The position numbers were made by a program, and so were the translations under genes. Shown in pieces: positions 52,796-61,837 of a stretch of DNA of 64,000 nt. Origin of the DNA: Roseomonas sp. (GTDB lineage Bacteria > Pseudomonadota > Alphaproteobacteria > Acetobacterales > Acetobacteraceae); assembly GCA_031180725.1 (NCBI GenBank), contig JAPSLO010000007.1, forward strand, positions 124,001 through 188,000, read 5' to 3'. Each line of letters opens with the position of its first letter. Position 1 is the first letter of the stretch. Under the pieces are notes generated by a model. The model did no database searches and was not told where the DNA came from. It saw only the letters and a program-made list of their open reading frames with translations.

Positions 52796-53587
52796 TCACC
52801 CCGGCCACCGCCGCAGCAGGCGCCAGGCCAGAACCAGAGCGAGCGCGACGGCGAGCACCAGCAGGGTAGCCAGCGCATACAATTCCGGCGTCAGCCCCAG
52901 CCGCACCGCCGAAAAGACCACCATCGGCAGGGTCGTGGCCCCAGGGCCAGAAACGAAGCTGGCCACCACCAGGTCATCCAGCGAGAGGGTGAAGGCCAGC
53001 AGCCATCCCGCCCCCACCGCCGGGGCGGCCAGCGGCAGGGTCACCTGCCGGAACACCCCCCAGGGGCGAGCACCCAGATCCATGGCCGCCTCCTCCAGGC
53101 TCTCATCCAGCTCCGCCAGGCGGGACTGCACGACAACGGCGACATAGGCGGCGCTGAAGGTGGCATGGGCCACTGCCACAGTTCCCGCGCCGCGGGCTGG
53201 GAAGCCGAAGGCGCTTTCCAGCGCGACGAAGAGCAGCAGCAGGGAGAGGCCGATGATGACCTCCGGCATCACCAGCGGCGCGGCCATGAGCGCGGCGAAG
53301 GCGGTCCGGCCGCGGAAGCGCCCCAACCGCGCCAGGGCGAAACCCGCCAGGATGCCCAGGATGGTGGCCATGGTGGCAGAGATGGCAGCGATCCGCAGCG
53401 AAAGGAACAGTGCCTCCATCAGCGCCTCGTTCCGCCACAGCGCGGCGTACCAGCGGAGGGAGAAGCCGGAGAAGCTGGTGACCATGCGGCTGTCGTTCAG
53501 GCTGAACAGCGCCATCAGCAGCAGCGGCAGGTAAAGGAAGGCGAAGCCCAGCCCGAGCGGCAGCGCCAGCTTGCCGATCTGCCTCAC
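52796..53587 (-). CDS. Polyamine-type ABC transporter permease (PotC/PotI-like)
   Basis: A 263-residue inner-membrane permease with about six helices. The coupling loop to the ATPase is EEAAMDLGARPWGVFRQVTLPLAAPAVGAGWLLAFTLSLDDLVVASFVSGPG (about 155-207), with the EAA motif. The N-terminal LPLGLGFAFLYLPLLLMALFSLNDSRM is typical of PotC. Start is GTG 53587 with GGAG eight bases upstream; no in-frame ATG fits. It lies 22 bp after the first permease gene. Confidence 0.88.
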   Translation of the reverse strand: MRQIGKLALPLGLGFAFLYLPLLLMALFSLNDSRMVTSFSGFSLRWYAALWRNEALMEALFLSLRIAAISATMATILGILAGFALARLGRFRGRTAFAALMAAPLVMPEVIIGLSLLLLFVALESAFGFPARGAGTVAVAHATFSAAYVAVVVQSRLAELDESLEEAAMDLGARPWGVFRQVTLPLAAPAVGAGWLLAFTLSLDDLVVASFVSGPGATTLPMVVFSAVRLGLTPELYALATLLVLAVALALVLAWRLLRRWPG

Positions 53588-53609
53588 CCGCGCGGCTCCG
53601 TCGCGACGC

Positions 53610-54476
53610 TCATCGCGCCCGCGCCGCCCGCCACTGAAACAGCGCGATCGGTAGCACCAGCGCGAGCAACAGCGCCGAGGCCAGCGCCGAAGCCAGCGGC
53701 CAGTCGCGGTTCTGGAAGAACTCCGTCCACAACACGCGGCCAATGAGCTGCGCACCGGGTCCACCCAGCAGTTCCGGGATGACGAATTCACCCACCGCCG
53801 GGATGAAGACCAGCAGGAAGCCCGCAATCATGCCGGGGATGGAGAGCGGCAGTGTAACCTGCAGGAAGGCGCGCCAGGGCTTCGCCCCCAGGTCGGCCGC
53901 CGCTTCCAGCAGCGCGGTGTCGTGCTTCACCAGGTTGGCGTAGAGCGGCAGCACCATGAAGGGCAGGTAGCCATAGGTGATGCCGAGATACATCGCCGCA
54001 TCGGTGTAGAGGATGTGCAGCGGCTCCGTAATCAGCCCCAGCGCCAGCAGCGCGCCGTTCAACCAGCCCGCATCCTGCAGGATGCCGATCCAGGCGGTAA
54101 TGCGCAGCAGGAAGGAGGTCCAGAAGGGCAGCATCACCGCCAGCAGCAGCGGACTGCGCCAGCGCTCCGGTGCGCGGGCGATGGCCAGCGCCATCGGATA
54201 GCCGAGAAGCAGGCACAGCATGGCGGAGATGCCGGCCACCGTCAGGCTGCGCCGATAGGCGTCCAGATAATACGGGTCCTCAAGCAGGAGCTGGAAATTG
54301 CCCAGGTTGAGTTGCAGCACCGGCAGCCCATCCCCCACCCAGCGCAACAGCGGGGCATAGGGGGGCAAACCCTCCGCGGCTTCGGCGAAGGCGATGGAGA
54401 GCACGATGACGAAGGGCGCGAGGAAGAACACCGCCATCCAAAGCAGCGGCAGTGCCAGCACCACAGTCCGCCTCAT
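53610..54476 (-). CDS. Polyamine-type ABC transporter permease (PotB/PotH-like)
   Basis: A 288-residue permease with about six helices. ALPLLWMAVFFLAPFVIVLSIAFAEA begins the protein. The EAA loop LLEAAADLGAKPWRAFLQVTLPLSIPGMIAGFLLVFIPAVGEFVIPELLGG (about 191-241) is the PotB form, with GEFVIPELLGG near the end. ATGA overlap with the ATPase gene. It forms the membrane channel together with the 52796-53587 product. Confidence 0.92.
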   Translation of the reverse strand: MRRTVVLALPLLWMAVFFLAPFVIVLSIAFAEAAEGLPPYAPLLRWVGDGLPVLQLNLGNFQLLLEDPYYLDAYRRSLTVAGISAMLCLLLGYPMALAIARAPERWRSPLLLAVMLPFWTSFLLRITAWIGILQDAGWLNGALLALGLITEPLHILYTDAAMYLGITYGYLPFMVLPLYANLVKHDTALLEAAADLGAKPWRAFLQVTLPLSIPGMIAGFLLVFIPAVGEFVIPELLGGPGAQLIGRVLWTEFFQNRDWPLASALASALLLALVLPIALFQWRAARAR

Positions 54477-55609
54477 TCGGGCAGCACCAGCGCGGCGTGG
54501 CGGTCCCAGGTGACCACCACGCGATCTTCCCAGTCCACCGGGCGTTCGGTGATGCGGCGCAGCACGGGCTGCGTCACGCGGATCTCCTTGCCGGCATTCC
54601 CTTCCAGCACGACGTGATACAGGAAGACATTGCCGGCATAGGCGATGTCGCGCACGCGGCCCACGGCGCGGTTGGCGGCCGGACCGTCATCGGGCGTGGC
54701 ACGGGCGATCCGCATGCGCTCCGGCCGGATGGCCACAAAGGCGCGGCTGCCCTGGGGCTTCGGCGGCTCGCCCTCGGCGAGGATATCCAGATCCAGCTCC
54801 TTGCTGGCGATGCGCGCGCCGTCCGGTGTCACGGTTTCGATCACGCCTTCGAAGATGTTGGCGGTGCCGAGGAAATCCGCGGTGAAGCGGCTGTTCGGAA
54901 ACTCATAGACCTCCGCCGGCGTGCCCACCTGCACCAGCGCGCCACGGTCCATCACCGCCAGCCGGGTGGCCATGGTCATCGCCTCCTCCTGGTCGTGGGT
55001 GACGATGACGAAGGTGGTGCCGGTGGTCTCCTGAATGCGTTGCAGTTCGAACTGCATGGATTCGCGCAGGTTCTTGTCCAGTGCCGAAAGCGGCTCGTCC
55101 AGCAGCAGCAGCTTCGGGCGCTTGGCCAGGGCGCGGGCCAGTGCCACACGGGCACGCTGGCCGCCAGAAAGCTCGTGCGGACGGCGGTTAGCGAATCCCT
55201 CCATGCGCACCAGCGCCAGCATCTCCCCCACGCGCTCGCGGACCAGCGCCTTTGGGGCTCCTTCCTGCTTCAGCCCGAAGCCGATGTTGCGCGCGACATC
55301 CAGATGCGGGAACAGCGCATAGGACTGGAACATCATGTTCACCGGGCGCTCATGCGCTGGCACGCCGGCCATGTCCTGGCCATCCAGCAGGATGCGCCCA
55401 CCGTCCGGCTGAATGAGCCCGGCCAGGCAGCGCAACAGTGTGGATTTGCCGCTGCCGGAGCCACCGAGCAGGGCGAAAAACTCGCCCCGCCAGATCGAGA
55501 GATCCACGCCTTCCAGCGCCGCGACGGCGCCGTAGCGCTTGGTGACGCCCTCGATCCGGAGGAAGGGCTCGACCGCCGGGTCGCGCCGGGCCTCGCGCAG
55601 GCTGCTCAC
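54473..55609 (-). CDS. Polyamine-type ABC transporter ATPase (PotA/PotG-like)
   Basis: A 378-residue ATPase. Walker A is GGSGSGKST (about 49-57), Q-loop NMMFQSYALFPHL, signature LSGGQRARVALARAL (about 144-158), Walker B LLLLDEPLSALD and H-loop VTHDQEEAM. The C-terminal 120 residues are the regulatory TOBE domain (VAIRPERMRIA, YAGNVFLYHVVLEG), as in PotA and PotG. ATGA overlap with the upstream binding-protein gene and the downstream permease. Confidence 0.94.
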   Translation of the reverse strand: MSSLREARRDPAVEPFLRIEGVTKRYGAVAALEGVDLSIWRGEFFALLGGSGSGKSTLLRCLAGLIQPDGGRILLDGQDMAGVPAHERPVNMMFQSYALFPHLDVARNIGFGLKQEGAPKALVRERVGEMLALVRMEGFANRRPHELSGGQRARVALARALAKRPKLLLLDEPLSALDKNLRESMQFELQRIQETTGTTFVIVTHDQEEAMTMATRLAVMDRGALVQVGTPAEVYEFPNSRFTADFLGTANIFEGVIETVTPDGARIASKELDLDILAEGEPPKPQGSRAFVAIRPERMRIARATPDDGPAANRAVGRVRDIAYAGNVFLYHVVLEGNAGKEIRVTQPVLRRITERPVDWEDRVVVTWDRHAALVLPE

Positions 55610-56715
55610 CGGCCGGCCTTGAAGCGCGCCCAGACGCGATTGCGGGCGCGCTCCGCCGCCTGCGGCACTGGGCCGATGGTGAAGAAGCGGGCACGCAGCG
55701 CCTCATCCGGGAAAACGGCTGGATCATTGGCAATCTCGGGCGCCACCAGCGGGCGGCTGGCCGGCACGCCGTTCGGATAGTGCACATGGCTGGTGATCGC
55801 CGCCATCACATCCGGCTGCAGCAGGAAGTTGATGAAGGTATGGGCAGCTTCCGGATTCGGTGCATCGGCCGGGATGGCCAGCAGGTCGAACCAGAGCTGC
55901 GCACCTTCCTTCGGCGCCACGTACTGCACGGCGACGCCGCGATTCGCTTCCTGTGCGCGCGAGGCGGCCTGGATCACGTCGCCCGAATAGGCGAATGCCA
56001 GGCAGGTCTGGCCACTGGCCAGCGCCTCGATCGCGCCGCCGGTGGCGAAGTTGCGGATGAAGGGGCGGATGGCCATCAGCGCGCGCTCCACTTCCCGCAG
56101 GTCGCCGGCATCCGTGCTGTTCGGGTCCTTGCCCAGGTAGCGGAGCACAGTCGGGATCACGTCGGTCGCGCTGTCCATCATGGTGATGCCGCAGCGCGCG
56201 ATGCGGCGCGCATGCTGCGGATCCATCAACAGCGCCAGGCTGTCCATCGGCGCATCGGGAGCCAGCGCGCGGATTCGGTCGGCGTTCACACCCAGCCCGA
56301 TGGTGCCCCACAGATAGAGCGCGCCGAAGCGGTTGCCGGGATCAGAGGTCGCCACGCGCTGCTGCAGAACGGGATCCAGATTGGCCAGGTTCGGAATCAG
56401 GCCGCGGTCCAGCGGCCGGAAGGCCCCCGCCCGCGCCAGGCGCGAGAAGGTCGGCTCGCTGGTCGGCACCACAATGTCGTAGCCGGACCGGCCCGCGGAA
56501 AGTCTTCCTTCCAACGTCTCTACGCTGTCGAAGACATCGTAGCGCACGCGGATTCCCGTTTCCTGCGTGAAACGCTGGACCATGTAGGGGTCGATGTAGT
56601 CGTTCCAGTTGAAGACGTTCAAGACCCTGTCCTGGGCGGCCGCCCGCGACGGCGTCAGCAAGCAGGCCAACGGAGCAGCCGACAAGGCGGCCAACAGCAG
56701 CAGGCGACGCAGCAT
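55606..56715 (-). CDS. Polyamine-binding periplasmic protein (PotD/PotF-like)
   Basis: A 369-residue precursor with a signal peptide (RRLLLLAALSAAPLACLLTPSRAAAQ, cleaved near 29). The mature part starts VLNVFNWNDYIDPYMVQRFTQETGIRVRYDVFDSVETLEGRLSAGRSGYDIVVPT, the conserved opening of PotF/SpuD-type proteins, with WNDYID a known ligand-pocket segment. Putrescine or spermidine is the likely ligand. ATG 56715 has GGGGGAAAG directly upstream. First gene of a complete transporter operon. Confidence 0.92.
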   Translation of the reverse strand: MLRRLLLLAALSAAPLACLLTPSRAAAQDRVLNVFNWNDYIDPYMVQRFTQETGIRVRYDVFDSVETLEGRLSAGRSGYDIVVPTSEPTFSRLARAGAFRPLDRGLIPNLANLDPVLQQRVATSDPGNRFGALYLWGTIGLGVNADRIRALAPDAPMDSLALLMDPQHARRIARCGITMMDSATDVIPTVLRYLGKDPNSTDAGDLREVERALMAIRPFIRNFATGGAIEALASGQTCLAFAYSGDVIQAASRAQEANRGVAVQYVAPKEGAQLWFDLLAIPADAPNPEAAHTFINFLLQPDVMAAITSHVHYPNGVPASRPLVAPEIANDPAVFPDEALRARFFTIGPVPQAAERARNRVWARFKAGR

Positions 56716-56796
56716 CTTTCCCCCTGCGCGATTCGGGCGGCGGAACCCTATCACGCGCTGCCGCCAGCACGAGCCCAGCTTCCTAGGATTTTGTTC

Positions 56797-56825
56797 TTGA
56801 CCTGCCGGCCGGCCTGACGCTAGGA
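56797..56825 (+). promoter_or_regulatory. Candidate promoter for the tail cassette
   Basis: TTGACC (56797-56802), a 17-bp spacer and CTAGGA (56820-56825, in context GCTAGGAC) match the alphaproteobacterial housekeeping promoter pattern. It points toward the tail genes and lies 176 bp before the first ATG. The rest of the 286-bp intergenic region (56716-57001) shows no gene. Confidence 0.5.
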
Positions 56826-57001
56826 CGGGTGCCGCCACGGGGCGAATTGCATCCGCACGCCGGCCCCGGCGCCTTCCTCGACAATCCATTGCCCGCACAC
56901 CCGGCCCGGCAGGCCGGCGCCTCTCCTCATCTTTCACCCCAGGGTCCCGTTCCGCGCCAATCGCGCGGAACGCGGCCGCGCGCGCCCGACGGGAGCACAG
57001 C

Positions 57002-57652
57002 ATGGCCTTCGACAACGCCTCGCTCATCTCGCTGCTGAGCAACAGCGGCTTCAGCCTGTGGCTGTACCGCACCACAGACACCCGGGCGGCGGTGCTGAGC
57101 CCCGGATATTTCAGCGGCGCGGCGAGCCGGCTGCAGACGGGTGATGTGATCCTGTTGCAGGCAGCGGATGCACTGACCCTCACCACCGTCCGCCCCAACC
57201 TAGTGGTCCCGGCGGGGCTGGTGGTGGATACCGCCGCCGTACCCTTCCGCGTCAACCGCACCGCCGCACAGGGCTTCTCCGTGCAGCAGGCCGCGACGGC
57301 GCTGGCGATGACCCTGCTGTTGGGGCCGCTGGCAGGCGGGATCACCGCGGGCAGCATTATCAACGCGCGGGCCAGCGTGGGCGGCCCGATCGCGCAGGTG
57401 GCCTTCTCGGTCCGCGATGCCGCCGGCTCCACGGTCCGCGGCCCGCAGACCGCCAATGTTGCCTCCGGTGCAGCGAACGCCAGCCTGGACGCGCCGGCGA
57501 CCGGCACGGGGTACCGGCTGCGCGTGGAGGCGGTGGGCAACCCTGCCATCGCCGATACCTCGCCGTCCTTCGGCGTGAGCCCCGCCTACGCCGTGCTGCA
57601 GCAGAACGGCGGAACCCTGCTGCTGCAGGACGGCGGGCGCCTGCTGGTCTGA
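57002..57652 (+). CDS. Phage-tail-associated protein, conserved in Roseomonas-like prophage regions
   Basis: A 216-residue protein. The N-terminal part, FSLWLYRTTDTRAAVLSPGYFSGAASRLQTGDVILLQAADAL (about 17-58), is a segment I recognise from small proteins beside tail-fibre genes in alphaproteobacterial prophages. The middle has a hydrophobic helix (about 100-122). The end, YAVLQQNGGTLLLQDGGRLLV, has a short repetitive beta motif common at virion-protein C-termini. No enzymatic motif seen. ATG 57002 follows GGGAG. First gene of the cassette. Confidence 0.6.
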   Translation: MAFDNASLISLLSNSGFSLWLYRTTDTRAAVLSPGYFSGAASRLQTGDVILLQAADALTLTTVRPNLVVPAGLVVDTAAVPFRVNRTAAQGFSVQQAATALAMTLLLGPLAGGITAGSIINARASVGGPIAQVAFSVRDAAGSTVRGPQTANVASGAANASLDAPATGTGYRLRVEAVGNPAIADTSPSFGVSPAYAVLQQNGGTLLLQDGGRLLV

Positions 57653-57699
57653 GGCGTCACCACCCTCCCGCGTTTCCCGCACCCCGATGAGAGGGCACG

Positions 57700-60054
57700 A
57701 TGCCTGATACCAAGATCTCCGACCTTCCTGCCGCCGCCGCCCTGAGTGCCTCCGACATTACACCGATCGTGCAGGGCAGTGGCGCCAGCGCCACCACGCG
57801 CAAGGCCACCTTCGCCCAGATCACCGCCGGCATTTTCGCCGAACGGATGTTTCATGTCCGTGACTACGGCGCCGTGGGCAATGGCAGCGCGGATGACGCC
57901 GCAGCGATCCAGGCCGCGATCGACGCCGCAGCAGCGGCCGGCGGCGGCGTGGTGCGGCTGGGCCCGAAGCGCTACCGCGTGACGGCGGCCGAGCTGGTGG
58001 TGAAGGAGAATGTCTGCCTGGAAGGTCCGCTCTTCCCTGGCGGCCAGCGCCCGTCCGGCGACTACCGCAACCTGCCCGGCACCATCCTGCTAGACAGTGC
58101 CCGCACCATCCGCGTGATGCGCGGCGCCACATTGCGCCGCATGGCCGTGATCCGCGACGGCATGGGCGCCCCGCCCACCACCATGCGCGCCGGGATCCAG
58201 CTACGCGCGGCAATGGCGGGCACCGCCATTACTATCGGCGACGGATCCGGCACGCATCACGACGTGCTGCTGGAGGACCTGCTGGTGCTGGGCTTCGACT
58301 TGGCGGTGCGCTCCGACAACAGCCAGCGGCTGAACATCCGCCGGATGCGCGGCGACAACCGCAACGGCATCTGGCTTTCGCGCACCTACGATATCACCCG
58401 CATCCACGACGTTCATTTCTGGCCCTTCCTGACCGGCAATATCGGCGGCGTCTCGCTGGTGCAGTTCAACATCGCCAGCGCGGTCAACAATGGCAGCGGG
58501 CTTCTGCGCATCACCACCTCCTCCACGCATGGGCTGGTGACCGGGGATGTGGTGGTCATCACCGGGCTCGGCGGCATCACGCCGAGCCATATCCGGGCGA
58601 CGGTGACAGTGGTGGATGCCACCCGGGTGGATCTGCAGGGTATCGGTTTTTCCGGCAGCTACTCCGGTGGCGGCACACTGTCGGTCTGGAATAACCGACG
58701 CCACGGCACGGGGATGCGCGTCGAATCCAGCGATGTGGCAGAGTTCGTCAACTGCTTCGTCTATGGCTACGACATTGGCTTCGACCTGAACGACGGCGCG
58801 GCGTCCATCCAGCTGCACAATTGCAGCGTGGACGACTATCTGACGCTGCGCGATCCCGGCACGGTGGGCGCCTGGGTGCGGGGCAGCGCGTTCCGCACCA
58901 AATGGGTTGGCGGCTTCATCAGCTCCCAGGCCACCGCAATCCGGGTGGCGAGCACCGCGTCGAACCAGGGCGATAACCAGTTCGTTGGCGTGATGGTGGG
59001 CGGCGGCGGCAGCGGGCGCACCGTAGAGGTGCTGGATGGCGGCCTAACCCTGGTGGCGTGCGACTTGCCCAATGCCAGCGTCCATCTTGCCACTCCCGGC
59101 GACAGCCTTTCCGTCATTGCCTGCGACACCCGCAGTACGACCTATGAGGGGCAGACGCCGAACGACCTCTCGCGCATCATACTGATAGGCAACCGCACGC
59201 GGGCACCACGCTCCGGTGCCGGCACCCAGACCACGGTCATCCCGCGCCGCTCTGACTCGCTTGGCGCCGAGATTGCCATGGAGAACCAGGACGGCGCGGT
59301 TGCTTTCGGCCTGGCGCTCGGCAGCGGCCCGACTGCGCCGCTGCAGATCGGCGGCGATCCGACGATCAATCCGAATGCCGGCGTGGTGCTCGGCGCATCC
59401 ACCGCCATGACGGCGCCAATGGCGCTGACGCTGCGGCGCGCTTCGGCCACGCCCGCCAACGGGCACACGCTGGGCCAGCTGGTCTTCGCGGGCAACAATA
59501 CTGGCGGCGCTGAGACCAGCTTCGCCCGCGCGACCGGCATCAGCGAGACCGTCTCTACCGGCAGCGAGGCCGGCGCCTTCGTCGTGGAAACGATGAACGG
59601 CGGCACCATGGCCGAAAGGCTGCGGGTCAGCGCCAACGGCACGGTGACGCTGGCCGGGCCGTTGGTGCTGCCGGCCGATCCCACCGCCGCCTTGCAGGCG
59701 GCGACCAAGGGCTATGTGGACAGCCAGTTCACCAATCGCCGGCTGCCGGTCATCCGGCGCGCCGCGGCCACCGCACTGACCCTGGCCAGCCACAACAGCC
59801 AGGTGGTCTGCGCCAATCCCGGCACGACGCTGTCGATCAGCTGGACCGCCACGGGCGACGGCTTCTCCTGCCTCGTCGTGAACCGCACCGGCGCCGATCT
59901 GGCCATCACCATGACCGGCTTCAGCGACACCATCCCGGTCAACCCGGATGGGCTGACCAAGATCCGCGCCGGCGGCATGGCCTCGCTGCTCGCCTTCAGC
60001 CCGGATGGCGGCACCACGAAGCTGCTCATGCTCACTGGCGCCGCCGCGCCCTGA
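57700..60054 (+). CDS. Tailspike-like protein with pectate-lyase-type beta-helix
   Basis: A 784-residue protein. The N-terminus, KISDLPAAAALSASDITPIVQG, is a phage fibre/spike attachment segment. Residues about 50-120 contain FHVRDYGAVGNGSADDAAAIQAAIDAAAAAGGGVVRLGPKRYRV, the hallmark entry of pectate_lyase_3/glycoside-hydrolase-28-like right-handed beta-helices. The body has repeated strand-turn units up to about 500. The C-terminal third (RRASATPANGHTLGQLVFAGNNTGG..., then AATKGYVDSQF) resembles tail-fibre trimerisation regions. Such spikes bind or cut surface polysaccharide. Expected to be a homotrimer. Catalytic acids cannot be assigned confidently. Confidence 0.8.
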   Translation: MPDTKISDLPAAAALSASDITPIVQGSGASATTRKATFAQITAGIFAERMFHVRDYGAVGNGSADDAAAIQAAIDAAAAAGGGVVRLGPKRYRVTAAELVVKENVCLEGPLFPGGQRPSGDYRNLPGTILLDSARTIRVMRGATLRRMAVIRDGMGAPPTTMRAGIQLRAAMAGTAITIGDGSGTHHDVLLEDLLVLGFDLAVRSDNSQRLNIRRMRGDNRNGIWLSRTYDITRIHDVHFWPFLTGNIGGVSLVQFNIASAVNNGSGLLRITTSSTHGLVTGDVVVITGLGGITPSHIRATVTVVDATRVDLQGIGFSGSYSGGGTLSVWNNRRHGTGMRVESSDVAEFVNCFVYGYDIGFDLNDGAASIQLHNCSVDDYLTLRDPGTVGAWVRGSAFRTKWVGGFISSQATAIRVASTASNQGDNQFVGVMVGGGGSGRTVEVLDGGLTLVACDLPNASVHLATPGDSLSVIACDTRSTTYEGQTPNDLSRIILIGNRTRAPRSGAGTQTTVIPRRSDSLGAEIAMENQDGAVAFGLALGSGPTAPLQIGGDPTINPNAGVVLGASTAMTAPMALTLRRASATPANGHTLGQLVFAGNNTGGAETSFARATGISETVSTGSEAGAFVVETMNGGTMAERLRVSANGTVTLAGPLVLPADPTAALQAATKGYVDSQFTNRRLPVIRRAAATALTLASHNSQVVCANPGTTLSISWTATGDGFSCLVVNRTGADLAITMTGFSDTIPVNPDGLTKIRAGGMASLLAFSPDGGTTKLLMLTGAAAP

Positions 60055-60076
60055 CCTCTTCCACCAGGAGCAAGTG

Positions 60077-60346
60077 ATGACCGACTGGACGATTCACCGC
60101 TGGCACGGCGCGCCGGCGGCACTGAAGGCGGCGCTGGCCGGGCTGGGCTGGCGTGCGCCGGAGGCGCCGGAAGCCAGTCCACTCGACCCGCGGGTCGGCG
60201 GCTTCCTGCCGCCCTCCGGCGAGGAGCCGCGTGTGCTGGACGACGTCGCCTATGCCGCCGTCGCGGCGCATGCGGCCCTGCCCCTCCCGCAGGGCCTGGA
60301 GGAGACCGGCCCCGAGCTTTCCGCTGCCCTGATCGGCAGCTTCTGA
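60077..60346 (+). CDS. Small tail-cassette protein, function unknown
   Basis: An 89-residue acidic protein beginning TDWTIHRWHGAPAALKAALAGLGWRAPEAPEASP. AGGAG lies six bases before ATG 60077. The compact start right after the tailspike gene and the tryptophan-rich N-terminus suggest a small chaperone or assembly factor for the spike, but this is a guess from position. Confidence 0.55.
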   Translation: MTDWTIHRWHGAPAALKAALAGLGWRAPEAPEASPLDPRVGGFLPPSGEEPRVLDDVAYAAVAAHAALPLPQGLEETGPELSAALIGSF

Positions 60347-60409
60347 CCCCCATCTCCGCCGGCGGCCCGCCGGCGGTTGCTTCCTCGACCGCAAGCTGAG
60401 GACCTCTCC

Positions 60410-60784
60410 ATGACCGACCTGACCGATCACGCCAAGAACCTGCTGTCCCGCGCCCTTTGCGCGCGCGGCCCCGCGCTGCCGACAGCCGTCTGGGCGGCAC
60501 TGGGCACCGGCGGCTCCGACGCCACCGGTGTGACCGGCGAGCCTGCGGGAACCGGCTATGCCCGCCAGCGCGCCAACTTCACCGGCACCGGCCAGCAGCG
60601 CAACTCCGCCTCCCTGAGCTTCACCTTTACCGCGGCGGCCGGCACCATCACGCATATCGGCCTGTTCGACGCGGCCTCGGGCGGCAATCCGCTGACCTGG
60701 TCCACCCTGTCCTCGCCAGTAACCGTGGCCGGCCCGGGCACCGTCACCATCGCCGCCAATGCCCTGACCGTGACGGCCGACTAG
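60410..60784 (+). CDS. Small tail-fibre-type virion protein
   Basis: A 124-residue protein. LTDHAKNLLSRALCARGPALPTAVWAALGTGGSDATGVTGEPAGTGYARQRANFTGT (2-60) is the pattern of short phage tail-fibre proteins, where an alpha-helix and the EV/EPxGTGYARQ segment precede a beta domain (ASLSFTFTAAAGTITHIGLFDAASGGNPLTWSTLSSPVTVAGPGTVTIAANALTVTAD). Start ATG 60410 gives the normal N-terminus. Last intact gene of the cassette. A hairpin (CGACGG 60821-60826 with CCGTCG 60833-60838) follows, without a T-tract. Confidence 0.7.
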   Translation: MTDLTDHAKNLLSRALCARGPALPTAVWAALGTGGSDATGVTGEPAGTGYARQRANFTGTGQQRNSASLSFTFTAAAGTITHIGLFDAASGGNPLTWSTLSSPVTVAGPGTVTIAANALTVTAD

Positions 60785-60935
60785 CCCGGCACGCCACCAG
60801 CCCGGCGGGTCACCGCGGCACGACGGTTACGGCCGTCGCGCCGCTTCTCCGTGAGCGGGAGGACCTCGAGTTCGTGGCGACGCCCCCGCCATGTTCTTCG
60901 CAGTGCCCGTCCCATCCACTACCCTCTATCCCTAG

Positions 60936-61722
60936 GGGGCAAGCGACCCGCATCTCACGGAGACCAGTACGAAACCGCCGCCCCCTCCGCTCGGCGCAGT
61001 TATTTGTGCGTTCGGCACGCCGGCCTTCCCGGACGCCTTCGCCCGCATGGCGGCGGATGACTTCCTGGCCGACCAGGTCGTTGTCTTGCGCGCCGACGGC
61101 ACCGGCCACATCCGCCCCCTCGTCGCCCAGGACCTGCGCGATGGCGCGGGCCGCGCCATGGAACTGCCGAGAGCTACGCAACCGGGCACCGGGTCCGCGA
61201 CTCGAACCGCCTCCCTCTCCGCCCCCGCAGCCCGGAGGACTCGGATCGCATCGTGCTCCTGTGCGTGGTGTGCGTGGAGGACATCGCCGATGCCGATTAC
61301 CGCCGCCGCCTCTTTGCCGAGCCGAAGCTCGGCACCGAGGCCTCGCTGGTGGTGCGGACGCGGGAGCATGCGCCCTGCGTCAATCTCTGTCGCGGGCTGG
61401 ACCGCCAGCCCCTCACATCGCCGCGGTAGAGCGGGCCTGCGACGTGCTGGCCACCATGCCGGAACGCCCCTTCGCCCTGGCCAAGGATCAGGCGGCGACC
61501 GACCTCGCCGCGGTGCAGCGCGTGATCGCCGATGCCGCCGCGGACGCCGCACTGTTGGAGCGCGATGTCGCGGTCTGTGCGCATATCGTCGCCGGCTTCT
61601 CAGCCGAGGGAAGCGCTCTCGATCTCGGCATCTCCCCCCATTCGGTCGTCACCTATCGCCGCCGCGCCTTCGCGAAGCTGGGCATCCCGATGCAGAAGGA
61701 CCTGTTCTCGCTAATCCTGTAG
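60936..61722 (+). pseudogene. LuxR-type helix-turn-helix regulator, broken by two frameshifts
   Basis: Three consecutive frames spell one protein. Segment A (60936 to about 61169) reads PPPPPLGAVICAFGTPAFPDAFARMAADDFLADQVVVLRADGTGHIRPLVAQDLRDG. Segment B (about 61169-61411) continues SYATGHRVRDSNRLPLPPRSPEDSDRIVLLCVVCVEDIADADYRRRLFAEPKLGTEASLVVRTREHAPCVNLCRGLDRQP. Segment C (about 61411-61722) ends with ERDVAVCAHIVAGFSAEGSALDLGISPHSVVTYRRRAFAKLGI, a LuxR-family DNA-binding domain. Both junctions shift by one base in the same sense, as single-base losses would. No ATG, GTG or TTG opens segment A after the stop at 60933, so the start may be lost too. This region therefore holds a dead or misassembled regulator rather than nothing. 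Confidence 0.72.
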
Positions 61723-61837
61723 CGGCGCAGGATGCTCGGGCCTGACCGCGCCGCTGTCCCCTCACGGGGGGAACAGACGCGCAGCCGGACCTTTGGGAAA
61801 CGGCGGCCAGGGAGATTGGGCGGAGGGGGACGAGGCC

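Noticed and set aside
54452-55780. A plus-strand frame opposite the polyamine ATPase gene
   Set aside because: The minus strand has intact Walker and signature motifs; the plus frame has no domain.
57002-60784. A complete prophage
   Set aside because: Only four tail-type genes are present; no integrase, portal, terminase, capsid or lysis gene can be found in the flanks.
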